A stretch of DNA of 64,000 bases, from the NCBI GenBank assembly GCA_013397455.1, contig VYZB01000055.1, positions 940,552 to 1,004,551 on the forward strand, given 5' to 3'. This DNA is from Crotophaga sulcirostris. Lineage: Eukaryota; Chordata; Aves; Cuculiformes; Crotophagidae. Both the position numbers and the translations under genes were made by a program. The notes beneath the pieces were generated by a model, which had not been told where the DNA came from, did not search any database, and saw nothing but the letters and a program-made list of their open reading frames with translations. Of this stretch, positions 37,225 to 52,200 are shown one piece after another. Each line of letters starts with the position of its first letter. Position 1 is the first letter of the stretch.

Positions 37225-40200
37225 CTACAGTAAAGGAGAAAAAAGCATTTAGAAAAAGTTCATTTACCTATTTGCAGCTCACTTAAAATGTATTTTTACA
37301 TGTAAGATTTACATTATTCTGCTTTGTTTGCGAAGGAAGTTAATAAAGATTTATCACTCATTTATATCTTCTTAAATTTGAGCCAAGGAATTCCACTGAA
37401 TCAAACAGGTCTCCAGCATAGTAAAGAGTTCAAAATCTGAAAATTGTCACAAGGCTTTCCAGATTAAAAAGGAATGAAAAGACAAGAAACAATGACCTAA
37501 GGCATGAGCCAATATGCCCAGAAAGTAGTAACAGAAAGAGAATCTTTGACTTGCCTAAGCACAAATAACAACATAGAAATTAATAGGGTTGGCTCACATA
37601 ATTTGCTTACTTGATCTGCAAATGTATCATGAAAAAAAATATTAAATGGATTATCTGTTCTTCATCATGCAGTTTGATAGATACAGAGCACAAGACAAAC
37701 AACCCTGTGGGAAAGCAAAACCACTCATAGTTCAGGTAAGGGAGAACGAAAACAGTAGGCAAAAACACCACAAATGTAGAAGTCTTTCCAGCAGATAGGG
37801 TTTATTATGTGCATGGTAATGTTCTGTGCAATCTGTTTCCAAAATGTGATGAATAACGTTTAAAAAGACAGTATCTTTCTTCTTCTCACCCTTAATCTGA
37901 GTTAGCTTTAACATATGGAGGAGAGAAAAAAAAAAATCATCCTCTCTTGCCTTGTATTATCTTGCTCAGTGCTATTACTTGCTCCATTTTTATCCCCCAG
38001 CACCCAAGGTCCTCTGGCATTTATTTAGCCTTCATTCCCCCACAGTCCCAAGGAAAATACCTTGTTATATAAAAGCAAGTGATAGCACCACAATTCTGCA
38101 AAATAACGCACAGCAGATACACAAAATGCCATTTTTTTCCCCATAAACAGACACATTCATTCATTAAACTGTTGGGTTTTTTTTCATGCCTACCTTTGCC
38201 AATGTCGCTGACCAGGCTCCTGACATAAAAGCCACCACCACATTCAACATCTGGAATGTTAATAGTGACATGGCAAATTGTCAGTGCAATGTGAAATGTA
38301 CTTTACATAGAAACCATGCCCCCACATAAACATAAAAATGTGCTAAGCAAACAACCCAGTGATAAAATATTTATAGGATGCAGCATCAATTATTCATCCT
38401 GTAACATATGTGCGGGTGAGATTGCTAAGCCAGACAGGAGGGAAAGCAAATACAATGGCAACTGAACTAACTCACTAGAAATTAAGTACTTGCTGTGGTA
38501 TGTTAACAAATGCTTCAGTCCTGTTCACTTTAAACGTTTCAGAAGGTTGTTTCATATTTCTAAAGATGAAAACAAGTTATTTCAAGTATAGTTTATTTTA
38601 AGGTACTGCACACAGACAGCTCCAATAAAATTTTTAAAATTCACCTTTAACTTTCTGTGCTCTCTCAGCCCTTCCCTTCCCCTCTGCCAGAGATCAGCTG
38701 CTTGTCACCCAACCATAAAGCAAGGGCTGATTTCACACAGCACTGAGCTCTGTCACTCATACTTGCTCATACAGAATATCTGGTCTATCTGGTAGATGAA
38801 CAACGCAAGACACTATCTTGACCTTACAGTAGCATGAAACATTTACAACAGTCTTTTTAGTTTATTTATTAATGTGCTTCTTAATGTACTACCCAAGTTT
38901 CTTCATATGTGACAGAAGGAAGGATAAGATCCTGCCTCCTCAACCAAGAAAGAGGCCTGACAGAAATAGATACTGGTCCTTGCTGAACCCCGGGAGAGGT
39001 GCCAGCAGATCTGGGCATCTGGGGAAAGAACAGGCAAATAGAAGCAAGCAGACCAGAGAAAGGAGGAGTGAGCTGGAGGTTGCAAAAATATGGACAGATG
39101 CAAATAATCCCCTGACCAGCCTCTCAGAATTCCCCCTCACAGAAGGATTACATATAATCAGCTTAACTTAAAACCAAAACACGACGCTTATACTGCGAAG
39201 CGAAAGTCCCTGCACATGGGCTCACACCAAAATAAGTAGCTGAGGGAAATGAAACCCATTTCACTTAGTCCCATTCTGAGTGTAAATAAACACTAACAAG
39301 CTGGACGCACTGCTGTATGTAATCATCTTTGGCCTTTACCCAGTGTGAACAGTGGTGGCTGGAACTGCTGGAGAGAGAGGCTGTACACTTTCACTGGTCG
39401 AGCAGGCTTTGCTTCAACTGCTTCTCCTCTCTTCATTAGAGTTGATAGCCTTTCTCCATCCTTCTTCAAAGCAGAATAGCTGATCAGATAGAGCATGAAA
39501 ATATGTGTCATGAGGTTGTAATACAACAAGCTTTCCATCCTCCAGATCCTGTTAATATTGTACTACAGTAGCATACATTTTACTCTTCTAATCCTCTCCA
39601 AGTGCTCACAAAAAACCAAACAAAACCAAAACCAAACCCAAATAGTAAGTGCTTCTGAAATCTCTTGGACACAGAATCACCTCATCTGCTAGTAGCTACA
39701 TAAACTGGAAAACAAGAGATAGTCCTGTATTTCTCTCTTGCTCTACAGATTTAAAAGTGTTTCATCAATCAACGTGTAGATTATGAAAACAAGGGTTTCT
39801 ACAAGAGGTGCAACCCTTGCAGCTGCCCCTAACAACCTGTCTCTCAGAAGTCTGCAGGGCATACTGTTTCACTGTTAGGTTGAGCTGAGCATAGAGAGCT
39901 TTTCAGACAATTCCTGTAATTCTGTCTTGCACCAGGGTTTTCCCTGGACAGCAACTGCCAAGTTATGCGGCCTTGTTCAGGGTTTTAGGGGACCACTAGA
40001 GAAACAAATAATAACGTAAAACTTTATCCAAAGCGCTGGTCTTGACAGAAAGATGACCATAGAAAAATCAGAAAAAGATCTTGCTGAAATTATCAGAGGA
40101 TAATTCAAAACAGGTCATGTGAAGCAGAACACCTGCTGAATTACTGACCTTACAGGGCTCACACTGGAACTGCAGTTACCGACCCATCGCAAATGCGAAG

Positions 40201-43200
40201 GAAAGCATGTTAGCTTAAATCACCATAAAAGCCATCTGTCACAAGCTAAGTGCTTCCACGTTGCCAGTTCCTATGGCTCACCTGACTGGAAGAAATGTGC
40301 TAAGCTACGGAAGCTCGGTCACTAATCGCTCACGCATACTCTCAAGTTTTCAGAAAACTAATTCAAAGTCATTTAAGGCACTTCCACACAGATGTCAGTA
40401 AGCATCCTCTTACCCCACAACTAAAATGAAAGACTTGGAGCTTTGCTTTCTAACTGAAACACAGGATAGAAACCAGCAAGTCCTGCAAAGCTCTTTAAGA
40501 GTGCTTCGTACTTTACATTTACCCAAAAATCCAGAGTCCAGGTCACCATTTGGCTTTGATGTTCAAATTGGCACGACCTGCAGCTGCAAATGTTAAACTC
40601 CCGAGAATACCTTGCTTCTATTCTCTTGCCAAAGCACATCTTTTTATTTCTGAGAGAACTGACTTCCATTGACAAGTTCTAGCAGCTGAATATTTTGGTT
40701 AGAAAAGACCTTTGAGATCAAGTCCAACTGTACCTGACCACTACTAAACCAGATGACTGAGCACTTCACCTACCCGGTTTTTAAACCCTTCCAGGGATGG
40801 GGACTCCACCACCTCCCTCGGCAGCCTCTGCCACTGCCTCAGAACCCTTTCGGTGAAGAAATTTTTCCTGATGTCTAACTTGAACCTTCCCTGGTACAGC
40901 TTGAGGCCATTTCCTTTAATCCTATTGCCTGTCACTTGGGAGAAGAGACCAACACCCACCTCACTACAACCTCCTCCGTCAGTTGTAGACGGTGATGAGG
41001 TCTCCCCCTCAGCCTCCTTTTCCCAAGGCTAAACAACCCCTGTTCCTTCAGGCATTCCTCATAACACTTGTTCTCCAGCCCCTTTACCAACTTCTTCCCC
41101 CTTCTCCAGACGAGCTCCAGCCCCTCAATGCCCTTCTTGTAGTGAGGGGCCCAAAACTGAACTCAGTATTTGAGGTGTTCGAGGTGCACCGGAACGCAAC
41201 TGCCAAGACTGTCTGAATATTGTGAAACTTACAGTGGAGGAACCTGCATGATGTCCCCTGTGAACTTTTGTAGCACATTTTCAAGATCTCCTTTTGTTAT
41301 TTGGTCTGTAGAAAGAAAACAGTAAGTATGTTAGCACTGATTATTCACATGGGAATAAGGGCATCAATCACATTCTGCAAACAGATACAAAGAAGACTTC
41401 CCTCTCATCTGAATTTAGATTGGGTGAAAAACACCAAAGAGAAGAGATAAAAACCAGAATGTAGGTAGGAGTGTGAATTAACACAAAGGGTGGAACAAAC
41501 TGTCCAAGGTGATTAAGACAGTCTGGACGCTTTCAGAAGGGCAGAAATCTCAATGCACACAGTTTTCTTTTGCAATTTCTCCCTCTTCTTACTATCAAAT
41601 TCATTTTTCTTGGGAACTATGCAAAAATTAAAAAAAATTTCCCACTCTAATTTTTGTTAAAGGACCAAAAAGAATAAAATGCTCATCTAACCTTGGCAAA
41701 TTCTCTTTGAGAGTTCCTAACTGCAGGGAAAAATACAACAGATGATTAGAGAACAAAAGCATTGTAGCTTTTTTTTTCCAGTGAAGAACACATTAAATTT
41801 CCATATCAAACAACTAACCTGCAAATGCCTACCAGGATATTGTTATATATTAAGTATTGCAATTTTAGTGAAGAAATCCTGTAAAGAAAAAGATAGCTGC
41901 TTTAGGCAATCTACTCTTTTTAAGAGTACACATACACATCTGTCCCACTTTTATTAGAAGGCTATAACCTAAATAGCTGATTGCACTGGTCCTTTGAAAT
42001 ACTATTCAACAGAGATGAAATTCATCCTTAATTTATTTAGAAAGTATAAACACAAGTTCTGTAATCACAAAACACTTTAGTGCATTTCTTCTGTCTAGGA
42101 CTTGACTAATCATGTTTCTTGTATGTTATATTCAATTAGTGTCATCCTGCTAAGTCAACAGCATCCTGGAACATAAACCAACCAAATTTATTTATTGAGC
42201 CTTCATTATGTTTTGGAACAGACCTTTTCTTGTAAGCCTTACAAAACAGATGTACTTTATGTTGTAAGAAAAAAAAAAAAAGAGGTTTCTTTCCACAGCA
42301 GCTTTGGAAGATGATGATGTGCTACTTCACTTTTGCAAAGCACACTTTCCAGCCTCCAGACACTGTCCCTAGGTCCCAGCAGCTGACTCAAGAAGTGGCA
42401 TCAACAGCAAGTTTGCAAGGCACGAAGTCAGCCAGGGATGCTGAGAGACCAATGTACATCAGAACGCAGAGTAGGAACAATAAAGTCAATTGTACAGTAA
42501 CAGTGGATCTTCTTCTGAAGAGCTTCTCACATGGTTGTTGCAGCCCTCTGTTTGCATTACCCTGGTTTAGCAACACAGCACAACAAAGCCACATGGCAGA
42601 AAGCTAGGACCCAGCTCTATGTCAGTGATCCTGTCAGCCTCCTTGTGAACGCTGCATTGCTTCAGGCAATAATTTTGTATTTAAGATCTTAGCATGTGTC
42701 ACTTTAGGTTTTTTTTCAATTTTCACTCTTTGAACTGCATTTGTGGCTGGGGCATTTAATCCCAGAATGGTTTGGGTTGGAAGGGACCATGAAGGTCATC
42801 CAGTCTAACCCCCCTGCAGTGAGCAGGGACATATCCAACTTGTTCAGGTTGCTCACAGCCCCACCCAACCTGATCTTGAATGTTGCCAGGGATGGGGCAT
42901 CTACAACCCCTCTGGGCAACGTGTACCAGTGTTTCACCACCCTCAGCAAAAAAATTTTCTTCCTAATCTCTAGTCTAAACTTCTCTTCTTTTAGTTTAAA
43001 ACCATTACTCCTTGTCCTATTCCTACAGGCCCTCCTAAAAAGCTTTTTCCCCATCTTTCTTATAAGCTCCTTTTAAGTATTGGAAGGCTGCAATAAAGTC
43101 CCCTCTGAGCCTTGTCTTCTTCAAGCTGAAGAAGTCCAACTCTCTCAGCTTCTTTTCACAGGGGAGGTTCCAGATCTTCAATCATTTTTGTGTCCTCATC

Positions 43201-46200
43201 TGGACCTGCTCCAACAGGTCCAGACACCTGAGATGATGACACCTGCGTTCAGCTCCTGCTCTGATCTCTTATTCCCCTGATGGAGAGGTTACATCCAGCC
43301 TTTGAGGAAATCACTCATGCTATAGGTAATCTCTATCTCAGAAAAAAAAAATCCCCATGTGAGGAATGATGTATTAAGCCATTAACAAACACAGTTGTGT
43401 GGTGTGGTGTGTTATCAAGGTAAATATTTACAGATGAGTTTGCTACAACCTAGAATAAATTGTATTTGTTTTCTGCAAATTGTGGCACAAGCTGGCTGGT
43501 ATTATATTCTGAAAAGCTAAAACTATGTGCTTTGCTTTTGGGTTTTTTTTTCAGCAGGCACTGCCTTTGTGTTAATGGACTGCATTGGACTCTTGCCCTC
43601 TCCTAGAACAACACACAAGCTGGCAGAGCTTTCATCCAGCTCTCAGTCATAAAGAATGGTTTATTAGTCTCATCCCAAACAAACAGTTTCACTATGTCTG
43701 AACTGTGTATTTGTCTCAGGCAGCGGTTTGGACTCGTGGCTCTGCAGGGCACACAGCCCAACCTGTGAACCAGCTCCTTCACCACCTTTCAGCTCCCACA
43801 ATCATTACACCCATGGCATTGGGGGGGGAAGTGTGGAATGCAGCCCCTGCTGCCCAGGAGAAAGGTTTCCCTCGAGGTCCCGTGGCCCACCCATCTCCCT
43901 CACCAAGCTGTGGGGTTAACAGCTTGTCTGGTCAGCAAGTTCAGGGCAGTATTTGGACTCAGCCCTCCATAAAGCATGATATATGAACACAGCCACAAAG
44001 GCTAATTAGCAACAACAGCTCCTAAACTTTCCCCATCTGACTTTCCTTCTCCACTCCTGAGACTCAGGAGCTGAGAGATGTTTCTGCAGGACACATTATC
44101 ACTGCCCTTGCTGCCAACAGCTAGCCTGTTCCTCCCAATATCCTCACTGCAAGTACCAAATAACCCCATCTGCAATATCACAGGCCAGGAGTTTTTCCTA
44201 GAAGCAAGGTTTAAACTTGCAGCTCTGTCTTTCCAGGGAGGAGTGTGGAGATTGATGCCCACTTCCACAGCTATTTCAGTGAAGACTGTCCAGGGGATAA
44301 TTGCATCCAGTCTCCAGGAATAACAACAGCCATAGCTTAGAACATAACGATTGTATCTGCTCTGTGAGTGCACTATGTGGAACACATTCAATCCAACATT
44401 TTTTTCTAAACCTCTTCCTAAGTTTTTAGACTGATGATGGGGTTATGTGATTTCTGCACAGCCTATGTGTCTTCCAGTGGACCATTCCCTATGATTCTAT
44501 GAGTATCCCAAATCACCCAAACATCCTGTCCCCCAATGCTTCTAAAAACATTGAGAATAAGCCTATTTAACTTCTAACATGGAAATATTTAAAAACAGTT
44601 GTGCTTCTGAACACTAGTGACCTGCCAAGGAAAGGAGACTGCGGGTGAAGGGTGGAATCCAGGCTACCTGTTTGTTTCATCATGCTACTGAAAAAAAGAT
44701 AACTTACTTCATGTACCGATTACCAGGTACCACAGTGTGCGAATCTGTAAGAACTGCTAAGAAACCAGCTACCTTTTTTTTTTCTTTTCTTCCCAGATAG
44801 TGAAAGAATAATGGCAAACAAATTTGGTGCATCCTTGGTTAGTTCAATGTTGTTTCTAAGATGTTCTGGGAGCAGAACATTCTGGGAACGCCCACTCCAA
44901 CAACGTCACAGTCAGGATGGGTTCTAAAGCCTTAAGCTCTTGCACTGTGCTCTGTGGGTCAGAAAAGTTCATTTAAGTTGTTAGGTCACAGATTGCAAAC
45001 AAGAGCAAGATTTGGTAGGTGAACATATGCAGAAAGCAGTTTATACCACCCTCATTTGAAGTGGAAGAGTCTGTAGTTAAAAGGGCATCCTAGAGGGAAG
45101 ATCCAAGAACTTTATTGCTCTGCTGGCCTTGAAGTGTTACTAAAGGAGCACTCATGGGACTACACACTGAAAGAGTAAAATTCTTCTTGCCAAAGCACGT
45201 GATTTGTCAGCCTGTCAAAGATTAAAATGACACAGTCCTGTCCAATTCTATTTTCTCCCTCCTAATCTAATGCCTGGTTTGTTTCTTTTCCCAACAGAAA
45301 TGAACACTTGCACTGGACATAATTGCATGAAGCTGGTTTGAATTATATGAGCACTGAAGTTGAAGATGAAATAATCTTAGTTTGATTTCACTTTTAAATT
45401 TAATTCACAGCGTCTCAAACATCTCTTCCGCTTTTGTATGACAGAGACCATTTATGCCTTCAAATTACATCAAGTATATGGATATATTTCTGCTTACCAT
45501 AAGGTTTTTCTTCAGTTACTTTTCCTGTAGCATCTAATGTATCAGTAGCCTTGCCCAGGAGTCCGATGGCAGTGTACTTCTAAGAAGGAAAAAGAGAGAC
45601 ACTACTGAGTCAGGTCTTCAAGGTTGTTTCTTTTTTCTGTTCTTTTTTTAAATAAGGACTGCAAGTGCCAAGTACTTCAATTCAGGACAGGAAGAATACT
45701 ACCCAAATAGTCAATTCAGCAACGTTAGGTAAGCAAAAGTAAAGATGAAAAGACATGGAACTAAACAAAAATTAAATCTTGCATTACACACGCCTATGAT
45801 TTCGGTTTTCGAAACCCCAGGAGGAAGCAACATGGAGTCTGATTTTTATTATAAATGCATCAATATCATAAAGAAAATAACAGGGTGGTAAAATCAAAGT
45901 CTCTGTGGGGTGTCATATGTCACTGCTGAAGTAAAGCACATAAAGTACCTTTCACACACAATTCTTTTGCTCCCTTACAACTTAAAAAAAAAAGACACCA
46001 AGACCTCTACTTCTGAAAGTAAAACACCCACTTCCAAGGTAAGGCATTACAGCAGTTCTGCCACAAAACGTATTGATGTGCAATAGCCTAAAGCTGGAGT
46101 TTTGAACATGGAGAATCCGGTAAGAACCTTGTGACCAACACAAGGAGTGCAAGGCCACTCAGTGACATCTCTGCTCGTGATGGGTTCTCCACATATTTCC

Positions 46201-49200
46201 ATTTCAGATTTTTCCTTACACAGTTTTTCCATACAGAATTCTTCTGTCTATGTGTTTGTACCTTGCAAGGAGAAATTAACCTCTTGCCTTTATTGCATTT
46301 CACCTGTCCTTCTCTGCATGTTTCCACCCTAAGTACTGCCAGGCTGTGGGCACACGGCAGAACCTGCTGAAGTTGGCAGAAGGCTTCCCATGACCCAGCT
46401 GCCCAAAGCCTTTTCACAAGGCTACCAACACAGGAAGACTCACTCTGTAACTTCAGTTTCATTCAAGTTTGGGGATACCTTCAGGTATTACACCTGTGGT
46501 TTGACCCACTGCCTATTCCATCCCATTCCATTTACCTCAGCCCTGTGTTAAGTCCAGAGACCTTCCAAGTAAAGCATTTACACAGCCTGGGAGAGAAAAA
46601 TCCAGGTGTTCTACAGGCCTAACACCCAGTAAGGGTTCAGTGAACGTACTCCCAACTGAGCTAGCACCAATTCGAACCAAGTCATAGAAGGATGTGTCTT
46701 CCAGAAGCTGGCTTGACTGAATTCTACTTGGAATGCATCCAAGCAGGCCTAAGCCCTAACATTTTACTCTTTGATGCAATGTGTCCTTTTTCATGGGCTT
46801 GTGAAGTAAAAACAGGCTTTAAGTAATAATAGTGTAGGCACATAAACGACACCTACAGAATGGGACTGTTAAGACATGCCTTGATTTTGTTTCGTGTGAC
46901 AACCTGCCACTTGAGTGAATTTCTTCAAGCAAATGCCATAGAATGGAACAAGCAGGAACAGTCAGACAAAGGCAGCAGAATGCAGACTTCAACCTAAAAA
47001 TAGCTGTACTCATTGCCTACCACGTTAAGGCTACTTTTTTTCCTAAATAGTGCATATGTCAATCTCCTGACAACTCTGCACAATTAGGCATTTCAAAATC
47101 AAATTCTTGAAGTTAACATAATTTCAGAATGCATGGAAAAGAAATGAAAAACGTATGACCGCTGCGCCACAACAAATGTTATTTAAATAAACTTTGAAAT
47201 ATATTATCTGCTTTTAGGACCATAAAATTGCCTGTTTTCTGAGATATTTAATGATCTAGTTCTTAACATTTAATGGTATAGCTAGAGGCATTATTCAGCG
47301 ACTATTCTAGAGGTTAATAAAAACATGTGAGCAGGTCTTCATAATTCTAGCATGATGAATGATCTTAGCAGTTCAGTACAATGCTAAATATTGAAGTCTG
47401 AAGCCTCACACACTGTTTTCAGACATTCCCAATCTGAAGCACTGATACTACTTCAGCTTGAATTACTTTTTTCATCTTAATTCTGGTTTTGTCTATATTA
47501 CATTTACAATAACACATTATATTTGAACTCCGAGCAGAGAGGTAATATTGTCTGTTTACACGTAAGTACAAACTGTATGGACAATACAACCCAAATCTCA
47601 ACTTGACTTCACCTTTAATTCCTGCAAAAAGCCATCCAATTTGTAAAAAGAGCATCCTTCAAAATTAGTCACAAAAAGACTCAAGCCAGCAATGAAATAA
47701 TCCACAAAGAAGACTATAACAGGTCAGGAAATTACAAATTACAGTTGGTTTATGATCAGTCTCTGGAATGCCCTTGGGTATCTACAATTATATATCATAA
47801 TTCTTACTGGCCACTTAATAGGGTTTCCTTCCCCTTTGTTAGAGTGCAGGACCTGGAGACTGTAGAAGATAACATCAAAGTCCAGACTTAATCTTCTGTT
47901 CCTCTTATTTTGTGTCAAAATTCAGCATTAACTCTCTTTAGACTCTAACTCACACTGCCCTCAGAATCACCCAATGGATTCCGAGTCATTTAATAAGCCT
48001 TTGGTGACCTTTTCTCACCTGTGTTGGCAATCATTTACTTCTTCCAGTTTTACAAAACACATCTAGGGGCATTCTTCCTGTACTCTTAAATTACAAATCA
48101 CTGCAGGAACACAGACAGCAACTGCTCACAACCATGCTGCCTTCAACCCACTCAACCTGAAACAAAAAAAGCAAGATAGTGGGTGTTGCAGGCAGTGGAA
48201 AAGCCTAGCAAGTGCAGACTGTGACTGGAAATGTACCTATATTGGGAGCTCATCAGAGAACACTCTGCTTACCAACAGCCCCTACATCCTTGCCCCCTAC
48301 TCTAGGGACCAGGGCCCAAAACCTTTTAATGATTAAAAGCAGCACCTCAGCTTCCCCATGGGACTCCATAACATGCAGGCATAGCGCATTAAAAGCTAAG
48401 ATCAAGCCTTCCCAGTTACAGCTTGCAAGCAGTGCAGCCTCGTGCATTAATTCCAATTTCTAATGGTGGCCTGCATGGTCCCAAAGCAGAGTCACACAAT
48501 CATACAGCAATGCAGAGGGCATACAGACCTTTCCAAACGTGTCCTGCATAAGGGAATGGCTACATCCCTTAGCTGCCTAGAAACCACTTTCTTGACATTA
48601 TGGCAACTGAAACAGAAGGCAAAGGGATCAGAAGCCCCCAAGTACAAGCAACTCTTTCATTCACACAAGTGAGGAAACAACCTTAAGAAGATGCTTTCCA
48701 GTGACAAACCACTGCACTCCAGCAATGATAATGTGAAAACTCCATCACACAACTGGGGGATGTGGTGGATGCAACCTGAAGAAGAAATAAAAGCCACGAC
48801 TGGAGAAAGAACGGGATGACACAAGCCCCGAAGAAACAAATTGCAAACCCTTTAATAAATCTGACAGATGTAGAAAGAGGAATTTTGTTTGAGGCACTAC
48901 CACAGGGCACCGCAAAATTCTCACAAATAATAAATGACATGACGTTTACAACAATGTTTTAGTAAAAGAATAGCTACCATTTGGATTTTACTTCATATCC
49001 AATTTCAGAGGAATCCTGACACTAACATGGAAAGTATATCCATAAAAAGAGAGAGAAAAACGCAAGACCTTATCAGCGTAAATATTTAACTGTGAAAGGA
49101 GGAAGAGGAGGAGAAGGAAGAAGCCCCTCTTGTTAGAGGGGATAGCTGTTGGCTGCACAACCCACCCCAGGGGGGCTCCTGGAGGCTGAAGCCCCTGGGC

Positions 49201-52200
49201 TGACCGCCAGGCACGTCTGCCCCACTTCCCTCTGCAAACGCCAGACAGACCACGGCACGGAGCTTCTCAGTTCTCACTGCTAATACATCAAAGGGTTCTT
49301 TTGGAAAGAAGCCAGGGACTCGAAATCTTAAATTATAACGTGTTTTAAAAGCTTTTTCAAACATGGAGGAGCAACACTTCAGAAGAGCTAGACAGCAACA
49401 CCAGCAATTATGAAATAAGGTCACCAGTAGCTGTCAGGAAGATTTTTAAGATGGCTCCCACCGCAAGGATCTCCCAGGCCGGCAAGCTCTCTGGAAGAGG
49501 CAGTTCATGGGAGTTCACCCAAGGATGACCCATTTTCTAATCACAGCAGCAATGAAACACAAAAGCATAACAGGAAAATGAATAAATCAAGGCTACAGTC
49601 CCCGTGCAGGAGACTGAAAGCAGGGAAAGAGAAGCCAGATAGAAACAGAAAGTCAGACATCAGTTTGCATAGACTGTGTGGGGCTGAGGGAAAACAAATA
49701 AACCAAAACCAAACTAACGAACAAACAAAGCCCAAGTGAACCTGAAGGAAATCAGAGCAAGCACACAGCAGGTGAGCACTGACTGGAATGAGTGCTCTTG
49801 TGCCCAGTCCATCCAGTCTGCACGCTTGGTGCAGGCACTTCCATTTTCACAGAGATAGCGAAGAGGCCTTAAACTCTCCGTTTTAGAGCAAAATTCAGTT
49901 TGTGCGTAACGGTTTCTTAACCACAACTAAAGTGCTCTGGATTTAATATTTAAGTAACTTCTATTTGCTGTTTGGATCATATTACCAGCTCCCAGTGGTT
50001 TCCAGTATGCTGAGCATCCACCAAACCAGAGGAGGACAAGGTAGACAAATAAGCTGGGAAAAAAACGTAGGTTGCCATAGTTTCAATTATTTTCCAAAAC
50101 AAAGCACTTTCACTAAGCAGATTCCAATATATTAAAAGCATAGAGCCCTAATCTCTTAAAAGCAGGTTGCACAGAGGCAAAATGAAGACTGCAGGATGAG
50201 GGAGAAGTTCCATATTTCACGACAGCACAAATTCAAAATTATCAAACACCAAACATGTCCTCTTAATATACACAACATGACAACTTCTCTTCTCTACCAT
50301 TCATTTCTTTCTCCTAAAAAAAAAAGCTGACTTTGTGCTAAGCCTGCACTAAATTTTATTTACTGCTAGACGCTGTAATTGTGCTGTCATTGCTGAAGAA
50401 CTATCTGATCTTTACTCTTGGACTAACAGGATTTTCTGACCTCTTACTTAAAAAGTTCAAACATACAGGGTGAATAGATTTTCAACGTGAAGGACTTGAA
50501 CCACTTTTAACGGGGGAATCCACAGAAGATACTTCAGGTGGAGTTCAGTGAAGCTTTAAGGTGTTAGCTGAAAGCTGTAGCAAGTTTAGATTTTTTTGTT
50601 AGAGAGAGGGCAGGAAAGGAGACAGGCGGGGGAACAAGCCCAACAGTACAGGAACATTAGGTCACCCAAGACAGCACTATGGCCACACATGGCTTACAAA
50701 CACAAAACAAGCTCCCAACATCCAAGAAGGGTGTGTGTTAATGTGCAAAAAGTGGTTGCTTGTAACCCACAGTCTCTTTATGTAAACCTTTCTGACACCA
50801 GGTGGAAACCTAACACACTCACCAAAATGGCTCAGGTTGGCTCTTAAATTTCACCTGCAGCTTCAAGACCTCTTCTTCATCTGTTTCCTCAATCTATCTC
50901 CTAGCACCTACACCACAGATAAGAAAACATAAACAAAGACAACCTTCAGCGCCTGTTTGAGCACCAGTTTTAAAGAAATTCATAATTCTCTGCCCAGAAA
51001 CATAAGACAGCCCCTCCAGAGGGTAAGACTTTACGGGTACATACAAATTCACAGCTAAAATTGAATGCATGAAAGCCTTTAGGTGAATTCAAAGTCACTG
51101 CTAAGGCTCAGATGCAGTAAATTCTAAAAGGCAGTGCTAAGAACACATCCAAGTTACTAGAAAGGAACACTACAGAAAACAATGCAGAATGGTGAGTTTA
51201 AATATGTTAACATATTTTCTTTTTTATTAAGGGGGGGTAGGGAAAGCCGTTCCATGTTGCAGCCTTGACTTATTCTTTTTTTTTTTTTTTAATTAGCACA
51301 AGCCAGAAGTGAACATGTACACATAGCACAGACATACACGCAATTATAGAAAGGGCAAGAGGAAAGAGGGCAACATAAAATAAAAAGAAATCACACTAGA
51401 GTATGCTCTTAAAATATCCTGAGTTTTTGGAGGAAAGAGCTTCTGCAGCACAATAGGTGAAAGTCTTTTCAATATTTTCAACAGTTTGGAAAAAGTGTGA
51501 ATATTAATAGAGCATGAAGCTGAGCTATTAATAGATAAGGCCACTGGGGTAAGCATAAAAGAGACTGGAGCGACAGACAGCATGTTAAGCTGGCTGACTA
51601 ATGGTGCCACTGCAGGAAAGTGGGTATCTGTACTATTCAGCAGCTGTGCCTTCTACACTTTGTTTTGGAGATAAAAGGCAGGGCAGGGAAGAGAAAATAT
51701 TCAGATCAGCCTCTTCTTATGACTTATTACGAAAAAAAACCTGGTTAAAAATGTATCATATTTTGAAGTAACAGGTAACTAAAGATGTCCACACTGCATA
51801 ACTTGTAAGGGGCACACTTAAAACTGTTTTATTCAGCTAACACTTCAGCCCTTGTCGATTCCTGCATCTTCCGCTGTGCAGACTTCACATTCTTGCAGTG
51901 CATCTTGTTTTGTACAGACAAGACTTCAGGTTTTGATAACACCTTCTACACATTCTCAAAACACATCAAACCCAACAACTTTCATGTCTTTTCTCAGCCA
52001 TCGTTTTACATAAGGATTTTCCTTGTGACAAAATAAGGAAGATGACCATACTTTCTTTCATAAACTGGTAAGGCATTGGCACTGGTTGCCCAGAGAAGTA
52101 GTGGCTGCCCCAACCCTGGAGGTGTTCAAGGCCAGGTTGGATGGGGTTTTAAACAACCTGGTCTAGTGGGAGGTGTCCCTTCCCATGGCAGGGGGGTCGG

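Larger units (their letters stand above)
39480..41232 (-). other. TRUB1: TRUB1 intron 5
   Basis: Donor GTAAGT, acceptor ATCAG, 1753 bases. About 500 bases are a CR1 copy close to the donor, and a simple repeat lies near the acceptor. Confidence 0.9.

Noticed and set aside
42716..43054. 112-codon minus-strand frame with [17 protein letters not shown]
   Set aside because: This is the truncated end of a CR1 reverse-transcriptase ORF, not a host gene; reported as a mobile element.
44481..44504. ATGATTCTATGAG, a possible CR1 tail
   Set aside because: Only a dozen bases match and no CR1 body lies upstream.
44861..44880. Inverted repeat ATGTTCT-GGGAGC-AGAACAT resembling steroid receptor half sites
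   Set aside because: Half sites are everted with six-base spacing, unlike a glucocorticoid response element; a single short palindrome in 64 kb is expected by chance.
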